64,000 nt of DNA from Mycoemilia scoparia (GCA_027575805.1 JANBPU010000007.1:1-64000), one strand, 5' to 3'. Counted from the stretch's first letter, positions 1 to 12,140 are shown. Notes: generated by a model from the sequence alone, not told the origin. Numbers and translations: made by a program.

Positions 1-90
1 TGCTATATTTAAATTTTTAATTTTTATATTTATATTTTTCAAATAAATTTCAGAGTTATGGGATATTTTTCCAGGGCGGTGATCAAGTGA

Positions 91-1497
91 TCAAAAAGTT
101 CGTGTAATAGCAAAAAAACTTCGTGTTGTTAGCAACTCCCTTTTATTATTATTATCATTATTGCTGTTTCTGTTGTTACTTCCACTAGAGCTATTACTGC
201 TATCAATAGCAGCGTTATATTTTATGCTGTTTGTGGTAGTCGTAGTCGTATTCATGAAAGGAGGGGCTTTTCTGATGCTTCCAATCACGCGCCTGTTAGC
301 AAGATTGTTATTGGGACTGTTAGTATTAGTCATTATTACATGGGCGTCACTGCTACTACCATCATCACAGCCAATGGTAGTGTGAAAAATATTGGCCATT
401 CCCGAGCCGATTTTTCTTTGGTTGGGTTGATGCTTGCTCCTATTGGATAGAGTGATACCAAGCGATCCAAGATCTTCGGGGGGTATGATATTATTATTGT
501 GGTTATCAGTGTTCCCCAACAATTCCTGATGTTGCTGCATACTGGGATTTAGGGGGCTGGTAACATGACTGCTGATAACATCACGGTCGCTAACACCGCT
601 ACTACGATCATTGGCTGGGATCCTGTTATATTTCACACCTATTTTTTGAGTGCTATTGTTATCATGATCTAGCTGAAATCCAATGGTTGAGGGCTTCTGA
701 CACTTCGACAATATGCTGCCGGTACTACCCTTGCCAGTTCCGCCGCCATGGTCTGCAACAATACTGGCCCTGATGTCTATGCTGCTACCACTTTCTCTGG
801 CTTTCGATGCCCTGCGATTCTTTGACCAATACTTTCTTCTAGACACAATTGCCGTTTTTGCGATTCTTCGCTTGGTACTGATACTACTGTTGGGGCTGGG
901 AGCGTAATTTCGGATCGAAAGTTGTGCCCCCTTTGGTGTGGTTGGCGGTGTATTTGCTGCGGTTCCAATTCTATCCTCGAATTCTTTGCTATCTCCACTG
1001 TAGGCGACAATATCGTCATAGACAGCACCACAGGGTTCAGGTTCGTTTGGTCTAATCGAAATGGATTCCTGGCTCCTCTCTCTTATGTGCTTGACTCTGG
1101 AAGCACGAGAACCGCTGTTGCTAGCGATGCTCTTCTCTCTAATTGCATGGAAATGCGAGCTAGATTTGGATATGCCTTTATTGCTGCCCAGATCCTCACT
1201 GCTTTTGTCACTAGTGCTTTCACTATTGTCACGCCTGTTAGTTTCAGCTTCAACCTTGGTGGCACGATTGTTGATCTGCAATCTCGATTTTGCTTTGCGC
1301 AGACTTGCTCCCATCCGCAACCTTTTAGCTAAGAGCTCGCTTTTCTGTATAGCATCGCCACCGTTGGCATCTTCGCTTTCATTACTCTTCTCGATACTAT
1401 TATCTGCCTTTGGTGCTGTGTTGGTGTTGGCATTTGCAAAGACTGGAATCGGAGTTCTAGCCTTGATTCTCCTTGCTCCTGCTCCTCTTTTCTGCAT
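91..1497 (-). CDS. Hypothetical Ser/Asn-rich basic protein
   Basis: This is an intact 468-codon single-exon frame that I do not recognise. The N-terminal half is rich in Lys/Arg and polar residues (it begins MQKRGAGARRIKARTPIPVF). The C-terminal half is Ser/Asn/Thr-rich, with a six-Thr run and poly-Asn stretches near the end. I see no signal peptide, membrane segment or catalytic motif, so most of the chain is probably disordered. The start is the first ATG of the frame and no introns are needed. The opposite strand also carries open frames (713..907, 1061..1516), but these are leucine-rich antisense readings of the Ser/Asn codons. The composition alone could keep the frame open, so coding status is likely but not certain. 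Confidence 0.55.
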   Translation of the reverse strand: MQKRGAGARRIKARTPIPVFANANTNTAPKADNSIEKSNESEDANGGDAIQKSELLAKRLRMGASLRKAKSRLQINNRATKVEAETNRRDNSESTSDKSSEDLGSNKGISKSSSHFHAIREKSIASNSGSRASRVKHIRERSQESISIRPNEPEPCGAVYDDIVAYSGDSKEFEDRIGTAANTPPTTPKGAQLSIRNYAPSPNSSISTKRRIAKTAIVSRRKYWSKNRRASKARESGSSIDIRASIVADHGGGTGKGSTGSILSKCQKPSTIGFQLDHDNNSTQKIGVKYNRIPANDRSSGVSDRDVISSHVTSPLNPSMQQHQELLGNTDNHNNNIIPPEDLGSLGITLSNRSKHQPNQRKIGSGMANIFHTTIGCDDGSSSDAHVIMTNTNSPNNNLANRRVIGSIRKAPPFMNTTTTTTNSIKYNAAIDSSNSSSGSNNRNSNNDNNNKRELLTTRSFFAITRTF

Positions 1498-1547
1498 TGT
1501 TTCTGTGCTTGTTTGATTAATTTATATGCAGTATGTGTGTATAACAA

Positions 1548-2668
1548 AACTTGCTATTCGGATATGAATACTGAGACTATAGAATAAGAGTGCTGTTGGC
1601 TGCAAAAGGAAAACTTGTTGACTCCTTGTAAATCCACATACCACCTTTACTATTACCACCGCTACCAACAACTAGTATACTCTAGATCCCACCTCTCTGT
1701 CCTTGAGGCGGCCAAGTATATCTATTTTAGACACCAACATTCATGAGATTGTGCATTTAATAGTCAAGAATGTGCAAATATGTGGGCTATAAATCCAAAT
1801 TTTGGAACACATGGTGCCCAAGAATGTATGTGTGCGTGTATGAACAAAAGACTAGTGTATGTAAAATCAGAAACCAGTGGACTAGCAGCAGAGATGCTTG
1901 GAGGGTAGGATGCATACTTTGTGTGACTTGCATTTTATTCATTGTTATTGTGTGAATGGGATGTAAAAAATGTAAAGCGCAGCAGCCAGTCAGTTATTTG
2001 TAGCAGGTGGTAATGATAACATTGATCATCGCACACATAAATTTCCTGTTGCTGCTGCTTTGCCAACAATTATTTCCACTAGTTGTTAATGTGCACTATA
2101 CATGTCCCACTTCCCACGGTTGACTTGAACGAGTCAAGCATAAAGAACCGAGCTCAAAGGTTTGTATGTGTGTGTGTGTAGACAAAGTGCCACTTAGGAG
2201 ACCATTATTTTTGAAGTGTTAGTCATCCATTTGGCTGTGATTGCCCCTAAACCAATAACCCTTCAAAAATTATTACCCATGTGGTGAGGCTCCCGTATGC
2301 CTTGTTAGCAACTGAAACTAACAGCAGAGCAGATATACTGCACACTATAATGGTGAATTTATTTGTAGACTGAATGTGTAAAGATTGCATGTTATTGCAG
2401 TTAGTTAGTTAGTTAAAGTAACAGTTGTGTGATAGACACAAGAAGGCCAAAAAAGTAAAAGGCTTAAGGAGTAGTGAGTTATGTGAATGTGTGAGCTTTT
2501 CCCCAACCACAAAAAAGTCACAGGAATGAAATAGATGGTACCAGCACTGCGTTATGTGGTAAATAAAGAAATGAACAACAGTTTGATGTTATTTGGCGGA
2601 TTAGGTTTGTGATATTATTATAAGCTCGACGCATTATTATTGATAGTAAAGAAGTAGGGGATCGAGAC
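1548..2668. other. Intergenic spacer between hypothetical gene and SAM synthetase
   Basis: No gene is supported here. The spacer holds a degraded copy of the short TA-type element (listed separately near 2203), a short TG-repeat tract around 2165-2180, and a tandem gttagttagttag tract near 2400. Small open frames (for example 1770..1955) look like chance. Confidence 0.6.
2203..2281. mobile_element. Degraded family A MITE-like element (copy A1)
   Basis: The ends read cattatttttgaag and cttcaaaaattattacccat. They are inverted and match the terminal repeats of the other family A copies. The interior keeps the family A words catttggctgtgattgcccct. The left end is missing its last bases and the TA flank, so this copy is truncated or decayed. 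Confidence 0.6.
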
Positions 2669-3985
2669 TTAGAACTTGAGAGTCTTTGGCTGCTCCCAGG
2701 AGAACTCTTCGCGACCAAAGTGGCCATAGCAGGCAGTCTTGCGGTAGATGGGCTTGAAGAGGTTGAGCTCCTTGGCGATGGCACCTGGGCGGAGGTCGAA
2801 GTTGTTGCGAATGATCTGGATGAGCTCCTGCTCAGACTTGGTACCAGTACCGAATGAGTCAACGTAGATGGAAAGAGGCTCGGCAACACCAATGGCGTAG
2901 GAGAGCTGGACTTCGCATCTCCGGGCAAGGCCAGCAGCAACGAGAGACTTGGCGATCCAGCGGGCAGTGTAGGCAGCAGAGCGGTCAACCTTGGACCAGT
3001 CCTTGCCAGACATACAGCCACCACCGTTGCGGGCAGCGCCACCGAAACCGTCGACAATGATCTTGCGACCAGTGAGACCGGCATCACCCTGAGGACCACC
3101 GATTATGAACTTGCCAGAGGGCTGCAGGTGGTAGACGGTGCGGTCGTCGAGGTACTTGGCGGGAATGACGGTCTTGATAACCTTCTCCTTGAGCTCAGTT
3201 CTGATGATGTCGTTGTCAACGTCGGGACTGTGCTGGGTGGAGATGACAACAGTGTCGACGCGGAGAGGGATGAGGGCGCCGTTGTCGTTGCGGTACTCAA
3301 CAGTGACCTGGGTCTTGGAGTCGGGACGAAGCCAGCCAAGCTCGCCACTGCGGCGGAGCTCAGCCATCCGCATGTTGAGCTTGTGAGAAAGCATAATGGC
3401 GATTGGCATGAGCTCGGGGGTCTCATCAGAGGCATAGCCAAACATGATACCCTGATCACCAGCACCAATGTTCTCGATCTCGGTACCGTTCTGGATCAAG
3501 CCCTGGAGAATATCTGGAGACTGCTGCTCAATGGCAACAAGGACGTTGCAGGTCTTGTAGTCGAAGCCCTTCTCAGAGTCGTCATAGCCGATCTGCTTGA
3601 TTGTGTCGCGAATAATCTTTTGGTAGTCAAGGGTGGCCTTGGTTGTGATCTCGCCGAAAACCATGATTAGACCAGTCTTGGTAGCGGTTTCGCAAGCAAC
3701 CTTGGAGTAGGGGTCCTGCTCGAGGCAAGCATCAAGAATGGCGTCAGAGATCTGATCGCAGATTTTGTCTATAAACAAACCGAACACGCAAAACAAAAGA
3801 GGGCAAAAGAGACGTGTGATTAGCAATGAAGCCTGGAAAAGACTGCAAGTCTATATGTCTATGTGCATTATCTATCTGTTTGCCATGAAGACAGATAAAT
3901 ATAGAGCCGTGACAGAACACTTACCGGGGTGGCCTTCGCCGACAGATTCGGAGGTGAAGAGGAAAGTGTTGTTCTCGGGAGTCAT
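2669..3985 (-). CDS. SAM2: S-adenosylmethionine synthetase
   Basis: Methionine adenosyltransferase makes S-adenosylmethionine from methionine and ATP in the cytosol. The rebuilt gene has exons 3925..3985 and 2669..3768 with a GT-AG intron between, giving 386 residues, the family's usual length. The start [20 protein letters not shown] is supported because the intron splits the Asp codon of the GHPDK motif. The motifs [22 protein letters not shown] and the C-terminal YGHFGR are present. The second signature reads [16 protein letters not shown] around residues 269-284. The usual Phe is Met, and the preceding loop (GFGGAARN) differs from the common TYGGWGAH; see findings. The long antisense frames here are shadows. 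Confidence 0.97.
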
Positions 3986-5111
3986 TTTATATGATGGAGA
4001 TGATGATGAATATGTTTAGCAGTGTGGTTCAAAGAAATAAAGACCAACTACGAGCAAATATGAATTGTATATATATGCACACGAAAGACCAAAGTCCAAG
4101 AGGAACAGAGAGAGAGAGAGAGAAGTAAAGAAAAACTTGTGGCAAAAAGTCAGGTATAGGTATTTTGTCTCTTCCAGGGCGGTGAGATGGCGTGATTTAT
4201 ATACATTTCAAGAGCCTTGCAAAATCACAAAAGTCCTCAGCCAATTAAAAACGAGCGTACCACTGCTCCCAATTATGTGGCGACCTGTCCCAAAAAAACT
4301 GCAGGATTTTCCGTGGGCTGTGTGTTATCATCCTGTGTACACTACATGCACTAACCTCTCTTGTGCAATATCAACACTCAAGGCTTGCTTGGGGCATTGG
4401 CTTAGAAGCCATCTCATTGGAAGGGGACCAGACATGTGTGTATGTGTTTCAGTAGCCAAGTCGTAGGGCAGCCCTCCCTATTCTATTGAGCCGGCCACTA
4501 CGGCCAGGGAAAAGTTTGCATTTACAAAGGCTCTGGGCGGTCACCACCACGGCCACGGCCACCGCATCCACATCCTACTCCACTGTTACTACTTTTACCA
4601 TCACCATTGGTGTCATTTCCCCACCCCTTAAAAATCGCCTATTATAGGCCTTAATGAAGAACAAATAGGATTTATTAGACATCCTGATCAACAGCCGCGA
4701 CCACCGTATATGTTATAAATAGAATACCAACAAGCTATCGGGCGTTATTTTAACTACCACTGCTCTCAAGGAAGTTTCGCCATGCCACGAAACCCCCATA
4801 ACAGCTGATCACGGACTATTTTTTTGTTACTGGTCAAAGTAACAAGATTAGTTGGGAAAATGCCCTATTTGGATTTATTGCTTGATCAGCCAGACCCACC
4901 CCCTTTCTCTCATCGAGTCTCTGTATTCACTGACATCACACCTCTGTACCAGCATCCGGCACAAGAGACTGTGTGTGCTTCATACAACATAGCGCTGCTA
5001 ACTATCTCTATCACCAGATCTCCACTGGCTAGCACACCGACTACCCTACACCACTAGCAATAGTTTTATTATCATTAACCACTTGCAGCCATAACACACA
5101 CTAGCACCATA
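3986..5111. other. Divergent intergenic region, SAM synthetase / SDHAF3
   Basis: This is shared upstream sequence of two divergently transcribed genes. It contains a GA-repeat tract at about 4107-4125 and the TATA-like site listed separately. The open frames at 4065..4466 and 4824..5057 resemble no family I know, and I do not call them. Confidence 0.55.
4196..4203 (-). promoter_or_regulatory. Putative TATA box of SAM synthetase gene
   Basis: TATATAAA on the minus strand lies about 210 bases upstream of the SAM synthetase ATG. No other good TATA sequence is closer. This is motif evidence only. Confidence 0.3.
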
Positions 5112-5468
5112 ATGTCTAATATATGGAATCCGATCACGCTATTTCGCCGCATTTTAAGAGCGCATCGGTCACTGCCACCAGATCTCCGCTATGTCGGCGA
5201 CAAGTACGTGGTTCAGGAGTTTAGAAGTCACAAGAGCATTAAAGATCAAAACCATCTCGGCCAGTTTTTCAAGCAATGGAATGCATATTTGCATCAGATA
5301 GAGGATCAAACAAAGCTGTCCAAGATTGTTTCATCTCCCACTTCTGATCGCTATCGGGGCTATGGGAAGAATTTGACTTCATCGATTATTGACAAGTTGG
5401 ATGATGACAAAGCGAGTCAGCTTATAGAACTTCGAGAGGCTACATGTGGAAAAACAAAGTCAAAATAG
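5112..5468 (+). CDS. SDH7: Succinate dehydrogenase assembly factor 3 (ACN9/SDHAF3 family)
   Basis: This 118-residue LYR-type mitochondrial matrix protein helps mature the iron-sulfur subunit of succinate dehydrogenase. It starts MSNIWNPITLFRRILRAHRS, with LFR in the position of the LYR motif. The family core LPPDLRYVGDKYVVQEFRSH follows, then FFKQWNAYLHQI. These match the conserved ACN9 order and length (usually 110-135 residues). The frame is intronless and the start is the first ATG. The tail is Lys-rich. A partly overlapping +1 frame at 5444..5677 is not considered coding. Confidence 0.9.
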   Translation: MSNIWNPITLFRRILRAHRSLPPDLRYVGDKYVVQEFRSHKSIKDQNHLGQFFKQWNAYLHQIEDQTKLSKIVSSPTSDRYRGYGKNLTSSIIDKLDDDKASQLIELREATCGKTKSK

Positions 5469-6038
5469 CGATAGTGATAATAATAATAGCCCTTTTTGTA
5501 GTAGTAATAATAGTAACAGCTAGACTTGGTTATTGGTCAACCACAATTCTTTTACAAAATAAAATGAACTTACATCGTTTCGTATCACTTGGTTTATTAC
5601 AATGTCGCCCAGAGCAATACAAACCATACACACAGATCATGAAGCTTTGGTGCAATTACATTCCAAATAAGAAATAAATTGGCAGTTATGACTGTCATAA
5701 ATGTAAAAATCAAGTGCGTCCAGCCAAGTACAGCATTTAATGGAATTGGGCCATGTGGGTTTTATACTGCTTTTTATTATAATGTTGGGATAGACCAAAC
5801 CACATCCACAGTCCTCAAAACCTCAATAAAGCTTAGTTAAAGAGGGAAGACAAAACATTCACCCTAAAACAAAATCGTTTCTAGAGTGAATAGTTTTGCC
5901 CAAAATAGAACCATGGACTAAAGAAAATAAGCTGTGAGAGAAAATTGAAAAAAGAAGCGAATGATCCGACCAAATACATACATCCTAGATGATGATGATA
6001 GTGGTGGCAATCATAGACAAAAGCAAGAGTGCCACAGA
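5469..6038. other. Convergent 3' spacer between SDHAF3 and INO1
   Basis: AT-rich sequence between two convergent gene ends. It contains several AATAAA-like words (for example near 5825) suitable for polyadenylation. No gene or repeat is visible. Confidence 0.5.
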
Positions 6039-7646
6039 TTAGTGGAATGCCTTGTGCTCAAGCAACATCTCGTTGTTGGGAGGAAGTCCAACAAATGCAC
6101 GCATGATGTTCTCCATGGCCATACGCTGCTTAGCCAAAGCATTAACGACTGGGGTGTTGGGTGCAACGACAGGAGCCTTGAGCATGTATGAGAGGATGGA
6201 CAAGACCGAGTGGAATGGCTGCCATTCATCCCCTTCCGACTCAACGCGATAGCTGACACGAGTCATGAGCTCAGTCATCATGAACAAGTCAATGATGAGA
6301 GGGCTGGCCAACAAGGAGTCTTCACAAGTATTGTAAAGGGAGATAGTGCTCAAACCGCCCATGAAGATTTCGCTGACATATTCATCAAGAGCTCTCTTGG
6401 AGTCACCAACAGAAGGAACGTACTTGATAACAATGGTGTGGTCAGGGTGCTCACCCTTCTTGTACAAGATGTGGTTAGCAGAGACCATGTCATCAACAAC
6501 ACTGCTCTTGGAGATTTCCTTGGAACGGAACTGGGCGGGAGCAGAGAGGTTATATCCATCATTGTTTCCAAGATGGTTGTAGCTTGTGATGGCCAAAGGC
6601 TTGATACCAGCATTGACCAAGAATTCGGCAAGGACAGACTTGATCTTGGTTTGACCAGACTTAAAGTCATCACCGCCAACGAAGCTGCGTTCACGCTCAG
6701 CCAGGCCGATTACGCCAGGGACCAAAGTGTTCTGAGGAGAACCGTTGACGAATGGGGCGCCCTCAAGGATAGAAGCAACAGCGAAGATGGTGGAGGGAGA
6801 TACCTCAGAGTGGCCGCCCTTAATGGCATCCAAAAGGTTGTCCGCAGTATCGTTCACACCCTCAATTATATCGGCATAGCGTTCAGTGTTGGCCGTCCAC
6901 AAGACGATGACCCTGTCCAACTGGTTCTGGGCCTTGAAGCTACGAATGTCGCTACGGATCTGGTCAAGATGATCCTGGGAGGATCCTGGCAAGACGTTGT
7001 CTGCACGCTCCTCCTGGTTAGCGGCAATGAAGTCAGGGTAGTAGATTGAGGGGAGAGGCTTGAATTGCTGCATCTTATCATAGACCTGGCGCTGTAGGTC
7101 GTAGGGCAAGACCTGGGCGCGACGCATGGCATCACCAAGTGGCATTCCGCTGATATCCCAACCCCCGATGGTGATATCATTGGGATGAACCATGGGAACC
7201 AGGCTGTTGAAAGGGACATAGACATCCTTTCCGTTCTCGTCGATACCAAGCTTGACGGTGGAGGCAAGCATGACTGATCCAAGGTAGTTGGGTTGCTGGG
7301 TGCCCTTGGTTGTTTCCCAAGAGATGCCTTCGCGGTTGGCCAGGATGGAGGCAGTGATGGTGGTGCCGTTGTTTCCACCCAATCCGACAAGCATCAGACC
7401 AACACGACCAACCTTGGTCTTGGTGCGGAACTGGTAGCGAGTCTTCTTGGGGTCAACACTAAGAAGCCCAGTGATCTCATCGCGAGTGACGACAGGGTTC
7501 TCGTAGATGTAGTCGGACTCGATAAGATCATCAGTGTACTTGACATTGGCTGAGTTGACCTTGAAAGAGACAGCGGCCTTGGATTCGACGGCAGGAAGAG
7601 GGGTCTGGGTGTTGTTGTTATTGTTGTTGTTTGCAACAGGAGACAT
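6039..7646 (-). CDS. INO1: myo-Inositol-1-phosphate synthase
   Basis: This enzyme converts glucose-6-phosphate to inositol-3-phosphate with NAD as internal redox cofactor. It is the entry step to inositol and phosphatidylinositol. The 535-residue single-exon frame matches the yeast enzyme (533). Visible signatures are the dinucleotide-binding GLGGNNGTT near residue 89, [22 protein letters not shown], and the active-site [14 protein letters not shown]. The N-terminus has an Asn run (NNNNNNN) not typical of the core. The start is the first ATG and sits in a normal position for the family. The C-terminus ends [15 protein letters not shown]. Confidence 0.97.
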   Translation of the reverse strand: MSPVANNNNNNNTQTPLPAVESKAAVSFKVNSANVKYTDDLIESDYIYENPVVTRDEITGLLSVDPKKTRYQFRTKTKVGRVGLMLVGLGGNNGTTITASILANREGISWETTKGTQQPNYLGSVMLASTVKLGIDENGKDVYVPFNSLVPMVHPNDITIGGWDISGMPLGDAMRRAQVLPYDLQRQVYDKMQQFKPLPSIYYPDFIAANQEERADNVLPGSSQDHLDQIRSDIRSFKAQNQLDRVIVLWTANTERYADIIEGVNDTADNLLDAIKGGHSEVSPSTIFAVASILEGAPFVNGSPQNTLVPGVIGLAERERSFVGGDDFKSGQTKIKSVLAEFLVNAGIKPLAITSYNHLGNNDGYNLSAPAQFRSKEISKSSVVDDMVSANHILYKKGEHPDHTIVIKYVPSVGDSKRALDEYVSEIFMGGLSTISLYNTCEDSLLASPLIIDLFMMTELMTRVSYRVESEGDEWQPFHSVLSILSYMLKAPVVAPNTPVVNALAKQRMAMENIMRAFVGLPPNNEMLLEHKAFH

Positions 7647-9843
7647 TGTTAAAGCTGCGAGGTTGCTGGTAAAATCTCGAACTTTAAAGATGAGTTGATA
7701 AAAAGTTCAATAAGCACGAATCCACACGACTAGAGGACACGATATGGGAAGGCTGGTTAAGCAACGATTCTTGGTCTTCCCGCGGGGGTAGATTTGGGTC
7801 CTCTGTGTGTGTTGTGAGACGAGTACAGAAGATTGGAGTACGTCTTGAAGGCGATGGTATCTGTTCCCTAGGAGTGTGTATCAGAGGGAGCAGATGATAA
7901 GAGGTAGGGCGGGGCTTAGATAGATAATAAGTCCAAGTGAGATACTGGTGGTGGTAGTAGCAAAAAAGATGAGTAGGTAGCTTTGAGTTGCTGAGGCACG
8001 ACTTGGCGAAGGTGACTGTTATTCTTAAAGTATGGTAAGAATTGTCAAAAGAGATAGAGTTACTATTAAAAGCAAGAGAAAGAAACACTTTTTGTGCTGG
8101 GACATGTGGCTTTTATAACAGTCCCAGACCACCCAATAATCACAGCAAAGTGGAGTTTCATGAGCAATGGCGAGCAAGGATAAAGCAACAATAGCACGAT
8201 TTTGCCTGATACCCACAAGGAGGGTGTACGCTCGCACACACGCACACACATGGAATGGCCCTAAGCATGCCTCAGTGGACGCAAAATGCGCGGATTTGCT
8301 AGTGTGTTTAGAATTTTGAGATCCGATGTCTTTTGGCACCCAATCCCCATTGCCAGCTCCGTTTCCATGGCGCTATTCACTGTATCGGATATAGCAGCCA
8401 CCTCCAGACTCCGCATTCCCAACGACTCATCTCCGATAATTTGCAGGCTAATGGCTCTAGGTCTTTGTAAACCTGGTATTGTAAATAGTGCATTTCTTAT
8501 CACTATCGCTGTCCTATAAACCAATATTTAGTAGAAGCATTATAGATGTACTGTTAAAAAGTTTGTGAGAAAATGTAGACATTGCACCACATATATACGA
8601 TGCCAAGACAGGTTAATTTGGCAGTGCTGTGAGAATATTCTTCAAGTCGTTTAAGATGACAGAGAGAGTCTTGATGATGGATTAGCTACCAAAATGGTTC
8701 TCATGACCCTACGAGCCATTAGCAGTTCTGCAGCTCTTTAGAGAAGATCGTGTGTATAGATGTGTGTACATCATTAGTCTCACAGATAGTAGGGACGATA
8801 CAGCATCGATGAGGATGAGCTGAAATGTAATGGCATCTGCTCCGATCCACCTATGAGAAACATGGATGACAGCCCTGTCAGCTCAACTTCACTACAGCCT
8901 TCGCCATGCACTATTCTATGGCATTCTCTGTGCCCCTTCAAATACTTGTGCTGGCTAAAATCTCTTTGATGCCCTTTCTCCTTGCTAATGTAAGGAGTTG
9001 TATCTCTTAGCAATGGCGATGGTAATAATTAAAAAGGTGACGTGTGGCTACTAACAGCTGCAAGCACGTCTATTACACAGAGGTTTATTTGATAAAGCCA
9101 TTGTTCAAAAGAAACTAGAAAATCTTGAACAGGCAGTGGTTGTTTATACGCGAGAGGTTCCTGGGCCAAAAAATGAATAGCATGCCATCCTCATGCAACA
9201 AAGACTTGTGGTGGGATGCATTATTGCTATTTCCAAATGGCGTATTAAGTTAGTTTCATGGCCCTTCCAGAATTTAGGTTTGCAGCTAGAAGTGGATGTA
9301 TAAGTTGGTATGAATTTTTTAGTGAGCGAGAGACAGATAGGCGAAATAATCTATATATCGAAAAGAAAGGCATCCATATTCTGGTCTGGTATGACTTTTG
9401 AGAGAAACGAGCGACCCGAGTTTATAACTACGAATAAGATCAAAGCAAAATTATCAGATATTTGCTAATTTTATTGCAATTCCAAATGTGGTAAAAACAA
9501 TGTAGCCAATTTTTATTTTTGGGTTTCATGAATGTAAGGATAAAGCATTGCAAGAGAACTATAACATCTAATGCATCTAAAAAGTCGTATATAATTCTAT
9601 AGTCAAACTTCCAAAATTGTCGTAGTTGTATTATTAGAGCTACCGCTGGAAAATAGATAGTAGTAGTCCTATGAAAATTGTAATGCTGAAGGTATTCTTT
9701 CCACACACAAGCACGCATTACAACCCATTTTTGTTGGATTAAATAAAAAGAAAGTTTGGCCATACATGTGTATATATAAAGAGACAAGAGATGTTAGATA
9801 GTTAACAGTATATATGGTATTAGAATATAGCGCTAACACAGCA
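7647..9843. other. Long intergenic region upstream of INO1
   Basis: About 2.2 kb lie between the INO1 start and the NOP58 stop. No supported gene is present. Pyrimidine-rich minus-strand sequence directly upstream of INO1 probably forms its 5' leader. A CACATG core (8103-8108, inside acatgtgg) resembles the core of the yeast inositol-responsive element, but that is only six bases. Opposing frames at 8261..8524 are not convincing. Confidence 0.45.
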
Positions 9844-11587
9844 TTAGTTTTCAATCTTTCTCTTCTTGTCTTTCTTCTTGTCCTTCTTTTCTTTTTTATC
9901 CTTCTTCTCTTTCTTCTCCTTCTTGTCTTTCTTTTCCTTCTTCTTGCTCTTCTTTTCGGACTTATCGTCATCTTCATTATCAGAGTCGTCCTTGGAAACG
10001 TCCTTGACAGAGTCGGTTGTATCAGGTTTTGTTGGCTCGCTCGCTTCTTCTTCTTCGTCATCTTCATCATCACGAGATCTCTTCTTTGATGACTTGGCAT
10101 TTAATGTAGAATCAGCAGCGCTGTTGTATGTAGAGACATGCTTCATCTCAAACTTCTCTTGCTTCTTAACATTGGCTCCACTCTTTCTACGCTCAGCCTT
10201 AGAGGCAGCAGCAGCAAAGCGGCCCTCGAGTTGACGAAGGCGAGCCTCAACCTTGGCACGGCCTTCAATACCAACCTCAGGAGTATCTTCTTCGCCAAGA
10301 GCATCAACACGAGCAGAGATCGAGGCCTTGGTAGCAGTAAGACGAGCAATCTTACCCTTGGTCTTGGTAGAGGCCTGTCCGACAAGAGAAGCGTGGTAGA
10401 TCAAGCCGTATTTTGGAGTATCGTGCTTGGTCTTGAGAGCTCTGAAAAGAGCCTTCTCGGCACCAAGGATCTGAATGGTAGAGGCAGGGTATTTGGCCAA
10501 AGTCATAAGAGAACCGGCATGAGAGATAAGACGGGCACCGACAAGTTCGCCGACCAAGGTAGTAAGGTTAGGTGCAATGGCAATCATACGATTCTTGAGG
10601 TATTCGTAGAGCTGAGTACGGTACTCAGTGATGGAAATAACTTGGTCGCAAAGTGCGCTGATGTTGAGCATATCCTCATCGCTAACCTCAGTTCCCATGG
10701 AAATTTCGGCGGCTTCCTTTAGTTCAGTTTCAACTTCTTCGGGAAGAATGTCAGAAAGATCAGAGTCAGCAATGTTGACACGGAAACCAACCTTCTTGAT
10801 GGTCTTGGCATAGGCAAGGTTGTCGCTAACGATTTTGGCCATTTCGGGGAAATGCCAGCCATACCATTCTTTGACACGCATAGCGTATGTGTTGAGCTCC
10901 TTGTCAAGGTCTTCGAGAAGAGAAATGGCCTGGACGATCATGGTGTCGACCTTATCGGGAGAGAACTTGAGCTTGTATCTAGAAAGAGAGTGAGAAAGAC
11001 CAAGCTCCATGGCAGCCATATCGGCACTGCTGATGTCAGTAAGGAGGGATTCGATCTGGGAACGGATACCTCTGTACAATTCGTTGGTAGAGGAGTCAGA
11101 AATGACCTTGATTTTAAGCTTCTTGGAAATGGCACTGCCAAGCTTGTTATCGGCAACAATAAGGTTCTCCTTCTTCCATTCCTTCTCGCTGACTTCGGTG
11201 GTCAAAAAGGACTTGAGGTTCTTGGCGATCTTTCCCTCGACCAAGGCTGTTACAGCAGAAAGAGCATCAACAGTGTTTTCAAATTTTTGGAAAGCCTTGA
11301 GTTTAACACTACAGTAATATATATATAAATACACATGTTTGTTAAGAAAATTTGGTGGGTTTATATTCTGTGTGCACGTATTGTCAAGCTTTTTCTGATT
11401 CGAATTGACATGTTAACATTTATACAAAGATATTCGTATAAATAATGTATTCTTTATGTACTTACGAAGAGTTTGCGGCTTCTGGTGTGGCAAAGTCCTT
11501 GTAAATGTCATCGCCCTTCTTTAGCTTCCCATCGTCAAGGAGCTTGAAGAGAGCATAACCAGCAGCGGTTTCGTAAAGAACAAGCAT
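9844..11587 (-). CDS. NOP58: Box C/D snoRNP core protein Nop58
   Basis: Nop58 is a scaffold of box C/D small nucleolar RNPs, which guide rRNA 2'-O-methylation and pre-rRNA processing in the nucleolus. Exons are 11466..11587 and 9844..11308, giving 528 residues. The first exon encodes MLVLYETAAGYALFKLLDD, the typical N-terminus, and it joins to VKLKAFQKFENT. The Nop domain runs about residues 160-410 and contains IAPNLTTLVGELVGARLISH and GAEKALFRALKTKHDTPKYG. The tail is a long KKEKKD/KKDKKEKK charged repeat ending KKDKKRKIEN, as expected for Nop58 and unlike a Nop56 N-terminus. I checked the 157-base intron for a box C/D snoRNA and saw none. Confidence 0.97.
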
Positions 11588-12140
11588 GATGTTGTATTTT
11601 TATATATGCCTATTTTTGATGGAGTCGAAATCAGATAGCGAATACTTTAATTTCGAGAGAGCACAAACGCACAAAAAGGTGGGGGACAAGGAAAAGAGAG
11701 GAGTTACTGATGGACTCGAGCAAGTATGTGCTTGTGGAAAAGAAAGATCTATAATTTGGACAGGTCTGCTTGGAGTTTTTTCACCTATACTTGTTTTTAA
11801 GTTTGTTGAAAAAAGATCAAATTTTTCGTCTGAAATTATAAAAAATACCATGATAGTGATTAGATTGGGGATTGAAGGGCGATTAAATTCATATAGTGAT
11901 GGTGATGGGCAACTCGTTTTAATTTAGGCCAGTAGTAGTTTTAATAGTTGTTTGGGCATGTTGGAAGTTGATGACGACCATGATGACTGCTGCATTCCTA
12001 GTAGAATTCGATTGATATAACCTAGAACACAAGCAGCCTGCTCTTTACTCATTTATTTGTATCAAACTATACGCTTACTCTTTTATACATTTCTTGGCCA
12101 TTGTTTTTATATAAAGTCTCGAACAGAATAGTACTAGAAA
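11588..12140. other. Divergent promoter region, NOP58 / ARPC1
   Basis: AT-rich intergenic region between two divergent starts, with TTTATATAAAG at about 12105-12115, roughly 30 bases upstream of the ARPC1 start. No gene or repeat is seen. The open frame 11586..11927 is antisense to the NOP58 leader. Confidence 0.4.

Noticed and set aside
1061..1516. 151-codon plus-strand frame rich in Leu/Ser, antisense to the first gene
   Set aside because: It is the complement of Ser/Asn/Lys-rich codons, has no domain, and overlaps a longer frame.
68..4186. The word ttccagggcggtga occurs near 72 and near 4174
   Set aside because: Two short matches only, no flanking similarity; could be chance.
5444..5677. 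77-codon frame overlapping the SDHAF3 3' end
   Set aside because: Hydrophobic reading of AT-rich 3' sequence (ata/gta repeats).
6210..7049. 279-codon plus-strand frame
   Set aside because: Antisense to the conserved INO1 coding region.
8103..8108. CACATG core as inositol-responsive promoter element of INO1
   Set aside because: A six-base core about 450 bases upstream is too weak to call; the flanking consensus is absent.
8261..8524. Overlapping 87- and 77-codon frames on both strands upstream of INO1, one vaguely like an Mpv17-type start
   Set aside because: No further exons continue the supposed family match and the frame stops at once.
11309..11465. Possible box C/D snoRNA in the NOP58 intron
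   Set aside because: No RUGAUGA box and no CUGA box in the transcribed strand.
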